A stretch of 37,457 nt of DNA, taken from positions 1 to 37,457 of the forward strand of contig PMYD01000093.1 of assembly GCA_003171335.1 (NCBI GenBank), in the 5' to 3' direction. Of the stretch, positions 1 to 8,156 are shown in pieces. Position 1 is the stretch's first letter; the number at the start of each line of letters is the position of its first letter. Both the position numbers and the translations under genes were made by a program. This DNA is from Phycisphaerales bacterium. GTDB lineage: Bacteria; Planctomycetota; Phycisphaerae; SM23-33; FEN-1343. The notes under the pieces are model-generated. The model worked only from the letters and a program-made list of their open reading frames with translations. It did not search any database and was not told the origin of the DNA.

Positions 1-308
1 CCCCCGTAAGAGGGGGAGGGGTTCCGCATCCATCTCCGGCCGTTCCTCACGCCTCCCCCTCCAGCCTTTTTTGCCCCGGTGAAGGGGGCTCCTGCTACGA
101 CCTATAATTGTTTAGGAAAACCACTCGGTCTTTTGTAAAGGGCCGGGAAACGACATATTCAAACCACATATTAACTCTCATGCGGGGCGACAGGACACGT
201 GCTTGTCGAGCGACAGGGGCCCAAATCTTTGGGCCGGGAGCACTTATGGCTACTCTGGAGGAGCGCCGCCCCACGCGACTGCAGAAGCCCCGCCGGCAGG
301 AGAATACC
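1..308. other. upstream intergenic region
   Basis: No convincing gene is seen in this stretch. It opens with a small GC-rich hairpin (CCCCC, six-base loop, GGGGG at 1-16) that could be the end of a transcript entering from the left. An open frame continues upstream of the gene at 309 as far as 108, but that part has no good ribosome binding site and looks unlike protein. Confidence 0.4.
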
Positions 309-1559
309 ATGGCGCTGGCAGCGCAGAGAATCGAGCGGCTCCTGGACCATCGGCAGTTGACAGACCTGATGGAGCACGTTGAGGCCGGATGCGTTTCCAT
401 CTACATGCCGGTGCATCGGGGCGGCCCCGAGGTCATTCGGGAAGACCCCATCCGCCTGAAGAACCAACTCCAGCAGGCCACCGGGCAATTGATCCAAACC
501 GGCTGGCGGAGCTGTGACGCCCGCGACCATCTGGCCGAGCTGAACAGCCTGCTGGAAGACAGCGAATTCTGGCGGCACAACGACCAGGGCTTGGCCATGT
601 TCATCTCGTCGCTTCGCAAAGGTGTATTTCGCACGCCCATGCCGGTCGAGACGCGCGTGGTCGTATCCAGCCGGTTTTACTTGAAGCCTCTGCTGCCGCT
701 GCTGGAGATGCAAAAGACATTCTATATTCTGGCGCTCAGCCAGGAGCAGGTGCGGCTGCTGGAGGTGACGTCCTTTGGCGTGCGGCCGCTGGAGCTGCCC
801 AAGAGCACGCCCACATGCATCGAGGATTTGACGAAATTCGAAGAGGTCCAGAAAGTCATGGAATTCCACAGCAGTTCGGCGCCGCAGCCTCCCGGCTCTC
901 GCCGGCCGGCCGTTTTTTATGGCACGGTTTCGGGGTCGGACGAGGGTGTCGATAAGAAGGACGTGCTCTGGTATTGCCAGGCCGTGCATGTCGGCGTGGA
1001 AAAGGCCCTGGCCCAGGCCATCGGGCAGCTTCCCCCGCCGTGGCCCAAGACGCCCGGCGGCGGCGTGCCGCCCTTAGTGCTGGCCTCGGTGGACCCGCTG
1101 TTAAGCATATATCGCGAGGTTAATACGTATGCCGGTCTGAGTGACCGGCAGATCAACGGCTCGGCGCAGCGGCTCAGCGATAAGCAGCTCCGCCAGAAGG
1201 GCCTGGACCTGCTGCGTGATGTGCTGGAAGAGCCCGTCAGCCGCGATGCCTGGCGCTATCAGCAGGCCGCGGCCGCGGGGCAGGGCTCCGCGAAGCTGGC
1301 TGAAGTGCTGCCGGCAGCCCACGACAGCCGGGTGGAGACGATATTCGTCAATCGCGACGCGCACATTCCCGGCAGGTATGACCCGGTGAGCCAGAAAATC
1401 GAGCAGCACGAAACCGCCCTGGCGGGCGACCAGGACCTGCTGGACCTGGCCGCCGTGCGAACGTATCTGGCCGCCGGCCGCGTCCACGTGGTGCCGCCGC
1501 AGCGCATGCCCAACGGGTCGCCCGTGGCGGCGATTTTCAGGTTCCCGCTGCAAAGGTAA
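309..1559 (+). CDS. baeRF-family (bacterial archaeo-eukaryotic release factor-like) protein
   Basis: A cytosolic protein of about 416 residues. The order of segments (helical N-terminus with ERLLDHRQLTDLMEH, then VSIYMPVHRGG, the run PIRLKNQLQQA, a strand YILALSQEQVRLLEV, and a C-terminal part with NTYAGLSDRQING and VHVVPPQRMP) resembles bacterial eRF1-like proteins of the baeRF group, which are predicted to act on stalled or hibernating ribosomes. The frame is open back to 108, but ATG 309 is preferred because AGGAG sits seven bases upstream and the homologous-looking sequence begins there. Its stop faces the polX stop across a 29-bp inverted repeat. The family call rests on recognised sequence pattern only; the cellular role is unproven for this family. 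It stands alone on this strand with no operon partner visible. Confidence 0.6.
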   Translation: MALAAQRIERLLDHRQLTDLMEHVEAGCVSIYMPVHRGGPEVIREDPIRLKNQLQQATGQLIQTGWRSCDARDHLAELNSLLEDSEFWRHNDQGLAMFISSLRKGVFRTPMPVETRVVVSSRFYLKPLLPLLEMQKTFYILALSQEQVRLLEVTSFGVRPLELPKSTPTCIEDLTKFEEVQKVMEFHSSSAPQPPGSRRPAVFYGTVSGSDEGVDKKDVLWYCQAVHVGVEKALAQAIGQLPPPWPKTPGGGVPPLVLASVDPLLSIYREVNTYAGLSDRQINGSAQRLSDKQLRQKGLDLLRDVLEEPVSRDAWRYQQAAAAGQGSAKLAEVLPAAHDSRVETIFVNRDAHIPGRYDPVSQKIEQHETALAGDQDLLDLAAVRTYLAAGRVHVVPPQRMPNGSPVAAIFRFPLQR

Positions 1560-1642
1560 GCAAGCAGCGATAGTTGCAACGGGCGTCAAGGTCTGCCAGA
1601 TGGCGGCCGCGGCGCCCGTTTTTCCTGGTCAGACGAATGTTG

Positions 1643-1755
1643 GGTGCCACGGCTGTCCGCAGCCGTGCGCTGTGCGGTCTGACGCCTCTTTGGCTTCCTA
1701 TGGAACTGCTGCCTAGTTGGAATTCCAGCGCACGGCTGCGGACAGCCGTGGCACC
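1643..1755. repeat. 29-bp perfect inverted repeat, BIME/REP-like, between convergent genes
   Basis: The left arm is 1643-1671 and the right arm 1727-1755; they are perfect reverse complements with a 55-base spacer. Each arm also folds on itself (CACGGCTG, TCCG loop, CAGCCGTG), so the unit looks like two REP palindromes in head-to-head orientation. It lies between the stops of the convergent baeRF and polX genes and could act as a two-way terminator or mRNA end protector. No T-run follows, so a classical intrinsic terminator is not supported. Confidence 0.75.
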
Positions 1756-1766
1756 TTGAACAGAGG

Positions 1767-3494
1767 TCATACCTTGGCGGTCGCTCTTCGCAACCGCTTG
1801 CGGAGTTGCATTGGGCTGAGTGTGTTGATCACATCGCCGGCGGTCAGCCAGGCGCGGCGGGCGACGTTGAGGCCGAATTCCATGAAGCGCAGTTCGTCGG
1901 CCCTATGGGCATCGGTGCCCAGGCAGAATTTCACTCCTGCCTGACGGGCCTGGATGCACAAGGAGTCGGGCAGGTCCAGCCGGTCGGGCTGGGCGTTGAT
2001 TTCGAGGCACACATCGTGCTCGCGGCAGGCGCGGAAAACCGCCTCGGCGTCGAAGCTGATGGGCTCGCGCTTGCCGATGAGCCGCCCCAGCGGGTGACCC
2101 AGGGCGTCTACCAGGCCGGTGCTGACGGCGCGGATAATGCGTGCGGTCATCTCGTCCTTGCCCAGGGCCATGGAGCTGTGCACGCTGGCGATGACCCAGT
2201 CCAGCTCGGCCAGCACTTTCTCGTCCATATCCAGTTGGCCATCGCGCAGGATGTCCACCTCCACGCCGGCCATAAGCCAGAAGCCGCGCATGGTAGCGCC
2301 GATGCGGCGGATTTCCTCCGCGTGGCGGCGCAGGCGCTCTTCATCCAACCCATTGGCGATGCGCACCGCCTTGGAATGGTCCGTGATCGCCAGGAAAGAA
2401 TAGCCGCGGTCGCGGGCGGCGCGGGCCATGGTGGCGATGTCGTCGGCGCCATCGCTGGCGGTGGTGTGCGCGTGCAGGTCGCCGCGGATGTCGCGCGGCT
2501 CGATCAGCTTGGGCAGTTTGCCGGTGGCGGCGGCGGCGATCTCGCCCCGGTCCTCACGCAGCTCCGGCGCGATCCACGCCAGGTCCAGCTTACGGAAAAT
2601 GGCCGGCTCGGTCTTGCCGGCGATCAGCGTGTCGCCCTTGAACAGGCCATATTCGTTGAGCTTCCACTTGTTGGCCTGGGCCCGGCGGCGCAGGGCGATG
2701 TTGTGCGGCTTGGAGCCGGTGAAATACATCAAGGCCGCGCCGAAACTGTCGGCCTCGACGAAGCGGAAGTCCACCTGCAGGCCCGACGACAGCCGCACGG
2801 AGAGTCGCTCGGCGCCCTGGCCGATGACATTGGCGACCAGGTTGTATTTCAGGATTTCCTTCGTGGCCGCCGCCCGGTCGCCTGCCTCGATGAGAATATC
2901 CAGGTCGCCGATCGTCTCAGCCCGGCGGCGAAAGCTGCCGGCCACTTCCCAGCGCACAATCAGCGGCAGGTGGGACAGGTATTCGCCGATCTGCTGCACG
3001 TGAACGGCCGCCTCGGCGTACGGCATGCGGCCGGCCGCGAGATCGAGCATGAGCAGGCCCTCCAGGATCTTCTGTTCGCTCTTGACGCCCATGCCCTCCA
3101 GCTCGGCGACGCGGTGGCTCAGGCAGGCGGCGCGCAGGGCCTGGCGGTCGGAAACGCCCAGCTTCTGATGGAGCATCAAGGCCCGCCGCGGCCCCAGGCC
3201 GGGAATCTGCATCAGCTCGGTCAGGCCGGCGGGAAACTGTGCGCGCAGCTCCTGCAGCCGCTGGCATGTGCCGGTCTTGACGATTTCAGCGATCTTCTCG
3301 GCCGTACTCCTGCCCACCCCCGGCAGGCCCTCGATCGCCCGGCCCTGCTTGACCACATCTTCCAGCGACTCCCCCCAGTCGCGCACGACCCGGGCGGAGT
3401 TGTGGTACGCGCGGATACGGAAGGCGTCGGCCTGCTGAAGCTCCAGCAGGTTGGCGATCTCCAGCAAAAGGTTGGCTATCTGCGCGTTGTTCAT
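1767..3494 (-). CDS. polX: DNA polymerase/3'-5' exonuclease PolX
   Basis: A family X DNA polymerase fused to a PHP phosphoesterase, acting in gap filling and base excision repair. The 575-residue length fits bacterial PolX. From the chosen start: N-terminal helical 8-kDa-like domain with a helix-hairpin-helix GLPGVG (about 57-61) and a second hairpin IPGLG (97-101); palm motif AGSFRRR...GDLDILIEA (185-204) with the catalytic Asp pair D197/D199 and the third Asp in VDFRFV (D242); linker; PHP domain from about 337 with DLHAHTTASDG (metal-binding His341, His343), ITDHSK (D372, H373) and GTDAHRADEL near the end. The open frame runs further upstream to 3701, but residues before MNNAQIANLL overlap the neighbouring gene in another frame and are not PolX-like, so ATG 3494 is chosen. 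The PRC-barrel gene ends 65 bases upstream on the same strand, so cotranscription is possible. Confidence 0.93.
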   Translation of the reverse strand: MNNAQIANLLLEIANLLELQQADAFRIRAYHNSARVVRDWGESLEDVVKQGRAIEGLPGVGRSTAEKIAEIVKTGTCQRLQELRAQFPAGLTELMQIPGLGPRRALMLHQKLGVSDRQALRAACLSHRVAELEGMGVKSEQKILEGLLMLDLAAGRMPYAEAAVHVQQIGEYLSHLPLIVRWEVAGSFRRRAETIGDLDILIEAGDRAAATKEILKYNLVANVIGQGAERLSVRLSSGLQVDFRFVEADSFGAALMYFTGSKPHNIALRRRAQANKWKLNEYGLFKGDTLIAGKTEPAIFRKLDLAWIAPELREDRGEIAAAATGKLPKLIEPRDIRGDLHAHTTASDGADDIATMARAARDRGYSFLAITDHSKAVRIANGLDEERLRRHAEEIRRIGATMRGFWLMAGVEVDILRDGQLDMDEKVLAELDWVIASVHSSMALGKDEMTARIIRAVSTGLVDALGHPLGRLIGKREPISFDAEAVFRACREHDVCLEINAQPDRLDLPDSLCIQARQAGVKFCLGTDAHRADELRFMEFGLNVARRAWLTAGDVINTLSPMQLRKRLRRATAKV

Positions 3495-3559
3495 CGATGC
3501 GTCCGCCGCCCGAACCAAATCTTCAATCCACAGTCGCGGATCGAGAACGGGCACTCCAG

Positions 3560-4306
3560 TCATTCCCAGTAGCGGTCGCCGGCGTAGTGGTCGTACAGCT
3601 TCTTCTCGTACTCGCGGCTGATGATCTGGCTGGCATCGAAGGGCGGGCCATCCTTGAGGGAGCCGGCCGTCAGATCGACATCGACCACGCCGCCGGACCA
3701 CTCGACCCGGCGCACCCAGGCGGGCGAGACCAGCATCTTCTTGCCGGGCACGAGATTGCGCGCATCGATCACCAGGTAGCGCAGCAGCCAGCTATCGGTC
3801 TGCACCAGCACATCCTCGATGTGCCCCACATCCACGCCACGGGCGCGGATGTGATAGCCGATCATCCCGCGCAGGCTCTTGAGGTGCGGGTCGAGCTGCT
3901 CGGACTGCTGGTTCTGGAGGAGCATTCGCGCGGCCTTGGGACCGTCGCCGGCACCCATGGCGGCAGATCCTACGGAACGCTTCGCCGCCGGCAGGGACCA
4001 GTCGTAGTACTCGGCCAGCAGTTGCTGCTGGCGCGGCGTCAGACCCTGCTCCTGCACGATAGGTGGACTGCCTTCGATCCGCCGACGCGCCAGCGTGATG
4101 GGCATTTCGCGGCGGTTTGGATCCGGCTCGCCCAGCACCTCCGGCGCCAGCACGATCTGCCGGCCGGCCATCCAGGTGCCGGTGTCCACCACGACATACC
4201 GTATGGCCCAGGAAGTGTCGTCAAAGTAGATGTCCTTGATACGGCCCAGGGTGCCGTCTTCGGCCTGTATCTTGTAGCCGAGTATTTCTTCAATGCTTCT
4301 GAGCAT
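3560..4306 (-). CDS. two-domain PRC-barrel protein
   Basis: A 248-residue soluble protein with two PRC-barrel units. The first is residues 1-60 (LGYKIQAEDGTLGRIKDIYF, then WAIRYVVVDTGTW, then the strand around IVLAPEVL); the second is about 142-220 (MIGYHIRARGVDVGHIEDVL, LLRYLVIDARN, GKKMLVSPAWV). The region between them, around residues 75-140, is charged and helical. PRC-barrels occur in RNA metabolism and as adaptor domains; tandem forms like this are common in free-living bacteria and are often stress linked, with no defined reaction. It precedes polX on the same strand with 65 bases between them. The ATG at 4306 begins directly with the barrel, supporting this start. Confidence 0.85.
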   Translation of the reverse strand: MLRSIEEILGYKIQAEDGTLGRIKDIYFDDTSWAIRYVVVDTGTWMAGRQIVLAPEVLGEPDPNRREMPITLARRRIEGSPPIVQEQGLTPRQQQLLAEYYDWSLPAAKRSVGSAAMGAGDGPKAARMLLQNQQSEQLDPHLKSLRGMIGYHIRARGVDVGHIEDVLVQTDSWLLRYLVIDARNLVPGKKMLVSPAWVRRVEWSGGVVDVDLTAGSLKDGPPFDASQIISREYEKKLYDHYAGDRYWE

Positions 4307-4396
4307 ATTCGCTTCCTCAACAAAAACTCGTCCCTCCGATAATATTAGGATGAGTCTACCGCCGCCGGCGACAGGGCATGGCGGCCCAAGGGCGAA

Positions 4397-5329
4397 TCAG
4401 GTGGCGGCGATTTCGGGGCCGAAGGCCGCCAGGATGGCCTCGATATCCGCAAATGCCAGTCCGATACACGTGTCGGCCGCACCGTAGTAGATCCACAGTT
4501 GGTCGCCGCGGTGCACCCAGCCGGTGGGGAAGACCACGTTGGGCATGATGCCCGAGGTCTCGTACACCGCGGTGGGCTTGAACAGGTTTCCGGGCGCCCG
4601 GGCAATGACGCGATAGGGGTGCTCCGGGTCCAGCAGGGCCGCGCCCACACGATACACGCGATTGCCGCCGTACATCTTCACCCCGTGATAGAGCAGCAGC
4701 CAGCCCAGGCGCGTTCGCACCGGCGGGGGGCCGGTGCCCACCGTGACGGCGTCCCAGGCGGGGCCTTGGCCTTCGGTCAGCACCAGGTGCGGGTCGCCCC
4801 AGTGGGTCAGGTCGGGCGAGTAGGCGATCCAGATGTTCTCGACGCCGCCGCCGGCATCCGGTCGGTGCAGGGCGGCCCAGCGCTCGCCGAATTTTTCAGG
4901 GAATAGCGCGGCATCCTTGTTGTTAGGTGGGAAAATCAGCCCGATCCGCTCGACCTTCTCCAGGTCGCACGTGCGCGCCAGCGCCACGGCCGCACCGGCG
5001 TCGGAATAGGCGGTGTAGACGACGTACCAGCACTTCTCGCTCTCCAGCCAGGTGATGCGGGCATCTTCGCAACCCCAGGTCTCATAGCGGTTAGCCGGCA
5101 GCCCGTGCTGGAGTAGTGGGGCCTTTTCGATCCGCCAGTTGCTCACGCCGTCCTTGCTGCGGGCGATGTGAATGTTGGAGCGTCCCGTGCGCTCCTCCAC
5201 CCGCAGCAGCAGCACCACCTCGCCTTCCTGCTCGGTCACGCCCGGGTTGAGCACCGCCTCGGCGGCGTAGGGCATATCCTCGGCGGTGAGGATCGGGTTA
5301 CTCGCTTCGCGTTGGAAGAGGACGGCCAT
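4397..5329 (-). CDS. GH130-family glycosidase/mannoside phosphorylase-like enzyme
   Basis: A 310-residue five-bladed beta-propeller enzyme. Family 130 enzymes mostly cleave beta-mannosides by phosphorolysis, releasing alpha-mannose 1-phosphate. Features seen: NPILTAEDMPYAAEAVLNPG at the N-terminus (11-30), LLLRVEERTGRSNIHIARS (40-58), the family signature WGCEDARIT (85-93), YTAYSDAGAAVALA, then NKDAALFPEKFGERWAALHRP, WIAYSPDLTHWGDP, a glycine-rich GPPPVRTRLGWLLLYHGV, and the C-terminal IYYGAADTCIGLA. These follow the usual GH130 order and length. No signal peptide is visible, so it should be cytoplasmic, as expected for a phosphorylase. Which mannoside it uses, and whether it phosphorolyses or hydrolyses, cannot be told from sequence alone. 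It is transcribed divergently from the cyclodeaminase-like gene. Confidence 0.87.
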   Translation of the reverse strand: MAVLFQREASNPILTAEDMPYAAEAVLNPGVTEQEGEVVLLLRVEERTGRSNIHIARSKDGVSNWRIEKAPLLQHGLPANRYETWGCEDARITWLESEKCWYVVYTAYSDAGAAVALARTCDLEKVERIGLIFPPNNKDAALFPEKFGERWAALHRPDAGGGVENIWIAYSPDLTHWGDPHLVLTEGQGPAWDAVTVGTGPPPVRTRLGWLLLYHGVKMYGGNRVYRVGAALLDPEHPYRVIARAPGNLFKPTAVYETSGIMPNVVFPTGWVHRGDQLWIYYGAADTCIGLAFADIEAILAAFGPEIAAT

Positions 5330-5361
5330 CCTTAGAAGTATAGGTCGCTCCGACAGGGCTC

Positions 5362-5504
5362 AGGCTGTAGGCTGGAGGCTGGAGGCACAGCAAGAACAAG
5401 CGGTTGTCCTGAAGTTTGCACTACTATATGTTATATCGACGTTGAAGTTGGAGGCTGGGATGTTCCGGCAGTACCTACAGCCTATAGCCTATAGCCTACA
5501 GCCT
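5362..5504. repeat. heptamer tandem repeats in inverted orientation
   Basis: At 5362-5386 the unit GGCTGTA/GGCTGGA is repeated about three and a half times. At 5474-5504 the complementary heptamers (CCTACAG, CCTATAG, CCTATAG, CCTACAG) run on the same strand, so the two arrays can pair with each other over about 20-25 imperfect bases. A further single GGAGGCTGG unit lies near 5450. The arrays occupy the divergent gap between the GH130 and cyclodeaminase genes. Confidence 0.65.
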
Positions 5505-5523
5505 TGAACAGGTGGACCCTGGC

Positions 5524-6147
5524 ATGAAACAAGAAGACCTCCTGGCGATTCCGGTTAGCCAGTTCATCGCCCGCACAGCCGCCAAGACGCCTACGCCCGG
5601 CGGCGGCAGCGTGGCGGGACTGGTGGGCGCGCTGGCGGCGGCATTGGGCGAAATGTCGCTCAACTTCACCCGCGGCAAGAAGAAGTACGCCCTGCACGAG
5701 GAGTTTTACGCGGACTTGGCGCAGCGGCTGTCCGGCGTGCAGGCGCGGTTTGAGCAGTTGATCGCCGATGACATCGCGGCGTACGAAAAGTACCAGGCGG
5801 CCGCGGCCATGCCGGAGGGCCAGGCGGGCAAGGCCGCCGCCCAGGCGCAGGCCCTTTCGGCGGCCATCGAGGTTCCCCGGCGGGCCGCGGCGGCTGCGCT
5901 TCAACTCCTGGAGGACCTGCGGGCGTTTGGTGACAAGTGCAACCCTTACCTCATCAGCGACCTGGTGGCCGCGGCGACGCTGGCGGTGGCCGCATTGCGC
6001 ATGAGCGACTACAACGTGCGGATCAATACCCGCCAGCTTGCCGACCCTTCCGCCGCCCAGCAGTTGCGCCAAGCTTCCGCGCACGAGGTGCAGCGGGGGG
6101 CCGCCCTGCGCGATGAGATCGAGCGGCTGGTCAGCGCGCACCTGTAA
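5524..6147 (+). CDS. cyclodeaminase/cyclohydrolase-family protein (FTCD_C fold)
   Basis: A 207-residue, almost all-helical cytosolic protein of the FTCD_C family, which includes formimidoyl-tetrahydrofolate cyclodeaminase and methenyl-tetrahydrofolate cyclohydrolase (FchA). Typical features are KTPTPGGGSVAGLVGALAAA near the N-terminus, MSLNFTRGKKKY, the central Asp-rich ADDIAAYEKYQAA, then the long Ala-rich helices with AIEVPRRAAAAA and the C-terminal CNPYLISDLVAAATLA and YNVRINTRQL. ATG 5524 is preferred to the in-frame GTG at 5512 because AGGTGG lies eight bases before it. It would interconvert one-carbon tetrahydrofolate derivatives, but the family members are hard to tell apart, and no other folate gene is nearby. 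A tRNA gene follows about 100 bases downstream on the same strand. Confidence 0.85.
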   Translation: MKQEDLLAIPVSQFIARTAAKTPTPGGGSVAGLVGALAAALGEMSLNFTRGKKKYALHEEFYADLAQRLSGVQARFEQLIADDIAAYEKYQAAAAMPEGQAGKAAAQAQALSAAIEVPRRAAAAALQLLEDLRAFGDKCNPYLISDLVAAATLAVAALRMSDYNVRINTRQLADPSAAQQLRQASAHEVQRGAALRDEIERLVSAHL

Positions 6148-6206
6148 TAACACGGTGGCGGCCAGCGCGGCGGCCGAGGCCAATCACGGCCAGGCGGGGG
6201 TGCCGC

Positions 6207-7898
6207 CTAGCGCGTTGAATTCCCCCGTGCCCGAGGTATGCTCAGGATCGTGCGCCCGTAGCTCAGTAGGATAGAGCGGCGGTTTCCTAAACCGCAGGTC
6301 ACAGGTTCGAATCCTGTCGGGCGTATTTCGGAAAGCCCCTGTGAATGTTGGTTGTCGCCAATGTTTGCAGGGGCTTTCTCATTCTCGCTCGCATCGCCTT
6401 CTTGTGCATCGTCGCGCACCGAAACGCGGCAAAATGAGCCGTCTTGCGCCAAGCAATCCGACAAGACAGAATCAGTCGCTCTGGCGTCAATGCGCCGGCC
6501 ATGCCCATGATCGTCCGTCCTAGGGCAGCCTGCCGCGTTCTGTGCGGCTCTGGCGTTGTCGGTCCCTGTCGCCCGGACGGATTGTCGCGCCTGCATGTTC
6601 AGGTCGGGCAGCGCTGATACCGCATCGGCTTCCTGCCCGGCGTAAACGTGGCTGTACCGCGACAGGGTAAGGTTCACGTCGGAATGCCGCATGATAGCCT
6701 GGGCAACCTTGGGATGCGCCCCGCTTGCCGCCAGCAGACTTCCGGCGGTATGGCGCAGGGCGTGAAAATCGGCCACGCGCCCGGCGTCATCGGCATAGCA
6801 CAGGAAACGGGTTCCATCGCGGGCCTTGCGGTCCTGGGGCGTCGGGGCATCGTCCAGCCATGCCGCGCGGGCGGCTTCCAGATCATCGCGGAGCATTTCA
6901 GACAACGGCCGATACTTGGGCGGGTTGAACGCCTGGGCATCAGGCAGCTTACAGGCCAGGAAGTCCCGCAGGTCGGCGGCCGTTTCCTGGCGCAGCGGCA
7001 ATACGTCTTGGCGACGATGCTTGCTGTAGCCGGCGGCAACCGTCACGGTCGGCCGCTCACCATCCAGGGCGAAGCTCGAGCGCCTCAGGCTCGCCAGTTC
7101 GCCCGCCCGCAGGCCGGTTTCTACCGCTAGCCTGTACAGGGTCGCCCGCTCGGGTCCGCCCATGCCCAGGCGGTGGGGGCCTTTGCGGGTCGTGTCCAGC
7201 AGCCAACGCAATTCTTCAACGTCCAGCGCCCGCCGGTCGTGCCGGCGGTCGGTCCGCACGTTCAGGCCGTCCAGGTGGGCGACGGGGCTTTGCGTTGCCC
7301 GCCCATCCTTGACCATCCAGCGGCAGAATGCCTTGAAGGCCGCCAGATAGAAATTGAAGGTCTGCGCCGATTTGCCGCGCTTGACCTTGCCCTTGGCATC
7401 TTTCGTGTCGGCCCGCAGGTCGTCCAGCCACGCCATGACGCGGGCAGCGGATACGTCGGACCAGTGGGCAAACCCGCAGCCGTCGATCACCCTCCGCGCT
7501 CGGCCGCAGATAAGCTCAACATACTTGGGCGTATTGGCCTTGGCCGTGAGGTACTGCCGCCAGCCTGGGGCATCCGGCGCGCCGTCCAGGTGGTCCCGCA
7601 GGGGCCGCAGGGCCGCCACCCTGCCCAGGTCCAGCAGTCCAAACCGCCCCAAGGCCCGATGCAGCCGCGCCGGCAGATCTTCAAGCCAGCGGCTCATGTC
7701 AGGCGGCAGCGTCTGTGCGCCCGCCTTCAGCGCCACCAGATCGGCAATCCGCCTGCCCAGGGCTTCGGTCTGCTTGCGGTCGGTAAGGCCGGGGACGCGG
7801 CGGACCGCGCCCAGGTGGTCGGTATATTCGATATACCAGCTCTTTGCCTTGGCCTGCCGGCCGCTCCGGTCCGTGTAGGTGGTCTGGAAGGTTCTCAC
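6207..7898 (-). CDS. int: tyrosine integrase of the tRNA-Arg element (3' end formed by the att site)
   Basis: A 563-residue phage-type tyrosine recombinase that would integrate and excise the element. The N-terminal arm-binding part begins MRTFQTTYTDRSGR; a SAM-like core-binding domain lies at about 110-210; the catalytic domain carries ETGLRAGELASL (first Arg), SKHRRQDVLPL (Lys strand), HALRHTAGSLLA (His-x-x-Arg), IMRHSDVNLTLSRYSHVYAG (His and nucleophile Tyr). The start is GTG 7898, overlapping the XRE stop by four bases, so the two are translationally coupled. After the catalytic domain comes a low-complexity tail, then residues RPTGFEPVTCGLGNRR read from the antisense strand of the att core, then 22 residues from antisense tRNA and beyond, ending at 6207. 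In a circular form the same frame would instead enter the 67 codons at 12828-13031, giving about 608 residues. Confidence 0.93.
   Translation of the reverse strand: MRTFQTTYTDRSGRQAKAKSWYIEYTDHLGAVRRVPGLTDRKQTEALGRRIADLVALKAGAQTLPPDMSRWLEDLPARLHRALGRFGLLDLGRVAALRPLRDHLDGAPDAPGWRQYLTAKANTPKYVELICGRARRVIDGCGFAHWSDVSAARVMAWLDDLRADTKDAKGKVKRGKSAQTFNFYLAAFKAFCRWMVKDGRATQSPVAHLDGLNVRTDRRHDRRALDVEELRWLLDTTRKGPHRLGMGGPERATLYRLAVETGLRAGELASLRRSSFALDGERPTVTVAAGYSKHRRQDVLPLRQETAADLRDFLACKLPDAQAFNPPKYRPLSEMLRDDLEAARAAWLDDAPTPQDRKARDGTRFLCYADDAGRVADFHALRHTAGSLLAASGAHPKVAQAIMRHSDVNLTLSRYSHVYAGQEADAVSALPDLNMQARQSVRATGTDNARAAQNAAGCPRTDDHGHGRRIDARATDSVLSDCLAQDGSFCRVSVRDDAQEGDASENEKAPANIGDNQHSQGLSEIRPTGFEPVTCGLGNRRSILLSYGRTILSIPRARGNSTR
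6252..6325 (+). tRNA. tRNA-Arg (anticodon CCT)
   Basis: The 74-base sequence folds as a full cloverleaf: acceptor GCGCCCG (6252-6258) with CGGGCGT (6318-6324, one G-U pair), D arm GCTC...GAGC, anticodon stem GCGGT/ACCGC with loop TTCCTAA (anticodon CCT), and T arm ACAGG/CCTGT with loop TTCGAAT. The discriminator is A6325 and CCA is not encoded. Its 3' two thirds is the left copy of the 50-bp direct repeat that bounds an integrated element, so the element has restored an intact tRNA. Confidence 0.95.
6276..6325 (+). other. attachment site, left (attL core, 50-bp direct repeat)
   Basis: The repeat starts at GCGGCGGTTTCC and ends at the tRNA 3' end (GTCGGGCGTA). It is identical base for base to 13032-13081. 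It covers the anticodon arm, variable loop, T arm and 3' acceptor strand of the tRNA. The sequences diverge on both sides of both copies, so 50 bp is the full identity block. Confidence 0.92.
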
Positions 7899-8119
7899 TT
7901 TGATCCTGCCTTTCTTGCCTTTCGCCTGGGGCTCAGCTCCAGCCCCAGCGCATCGGCCAGCTTCGCGGCCGTTTCAAGCGTAAGCGTCCGGCCGCCTGTC
8001 ACGAATCGCGACAGTACCGCTTGCGATACGCCGGACAGCTTTGAAATCGCATATCGGGACAGCTTGGCGCTAAGTATCGCCTGCCGTAATTGCGTTTCGA
8101 TGTTTGCTCGCTTGTTCAT
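7895..8119 (-). CDS. XRE-family HTH transcriptional regulator
   Basis: A 74-residue single-domain Cro/C1-type DNA-binding protein. The helix-turn-helix is in residues about 12-60: LRQAILSAKLSRYAISKLSG then VSQAVLSRFVTGGRTLTLET followed by AAKLADALGLEL. Its TGA overlaps the integrase GTG as GTGA, so it is the first gene of a two-gene operon with the integrase and probably controls it. A good sigma-70-like promoter lies just upstream, with a 10-bp palindrome covering the -10, so autorepression is likely. It would serve as the element's lysogeny-type switch; no antirepressor is evident. Confidence 0.85.
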   Translation of the reverse strand: MNKRANIETQLRQAILSAKLSRYAISKLSGVSQAVLSRFVTGGRTLTLETAAKLADALGLELSPRRKARKAGSK

Positions 8120-8127
8120 CCGGGCTA

Positions 8128-8156
8128 ACTGTACAGTCGCTACGGTTACTTGTCAA
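8128..8156 (-). promoter_or_regulatory. promoter of the XRE-integrase operon with overlapping operator
   Basis: On the minus strand TTGACA (8156-8151, perfect -35) is followed 17 bases later by TACAGT (8133-8128, four of six for -10). The -10 lies within a perfect palindrome ACTGTACAGT (8128-8137), a good candidate operator for the XRE protein whose ATG is at 8119. The -35 overlaps the stop codon of the upstream primase-like gene (8153). Confidence 0.65.

Noticed and set aside
1806-3572. Long plus-strand open frame opposite polX (588 codons)
   Set aside because: It is a GC-driven shadow of polX; its composition is low-complexity Gly/Ala/Gln/His and no ribosome binding site is seen.
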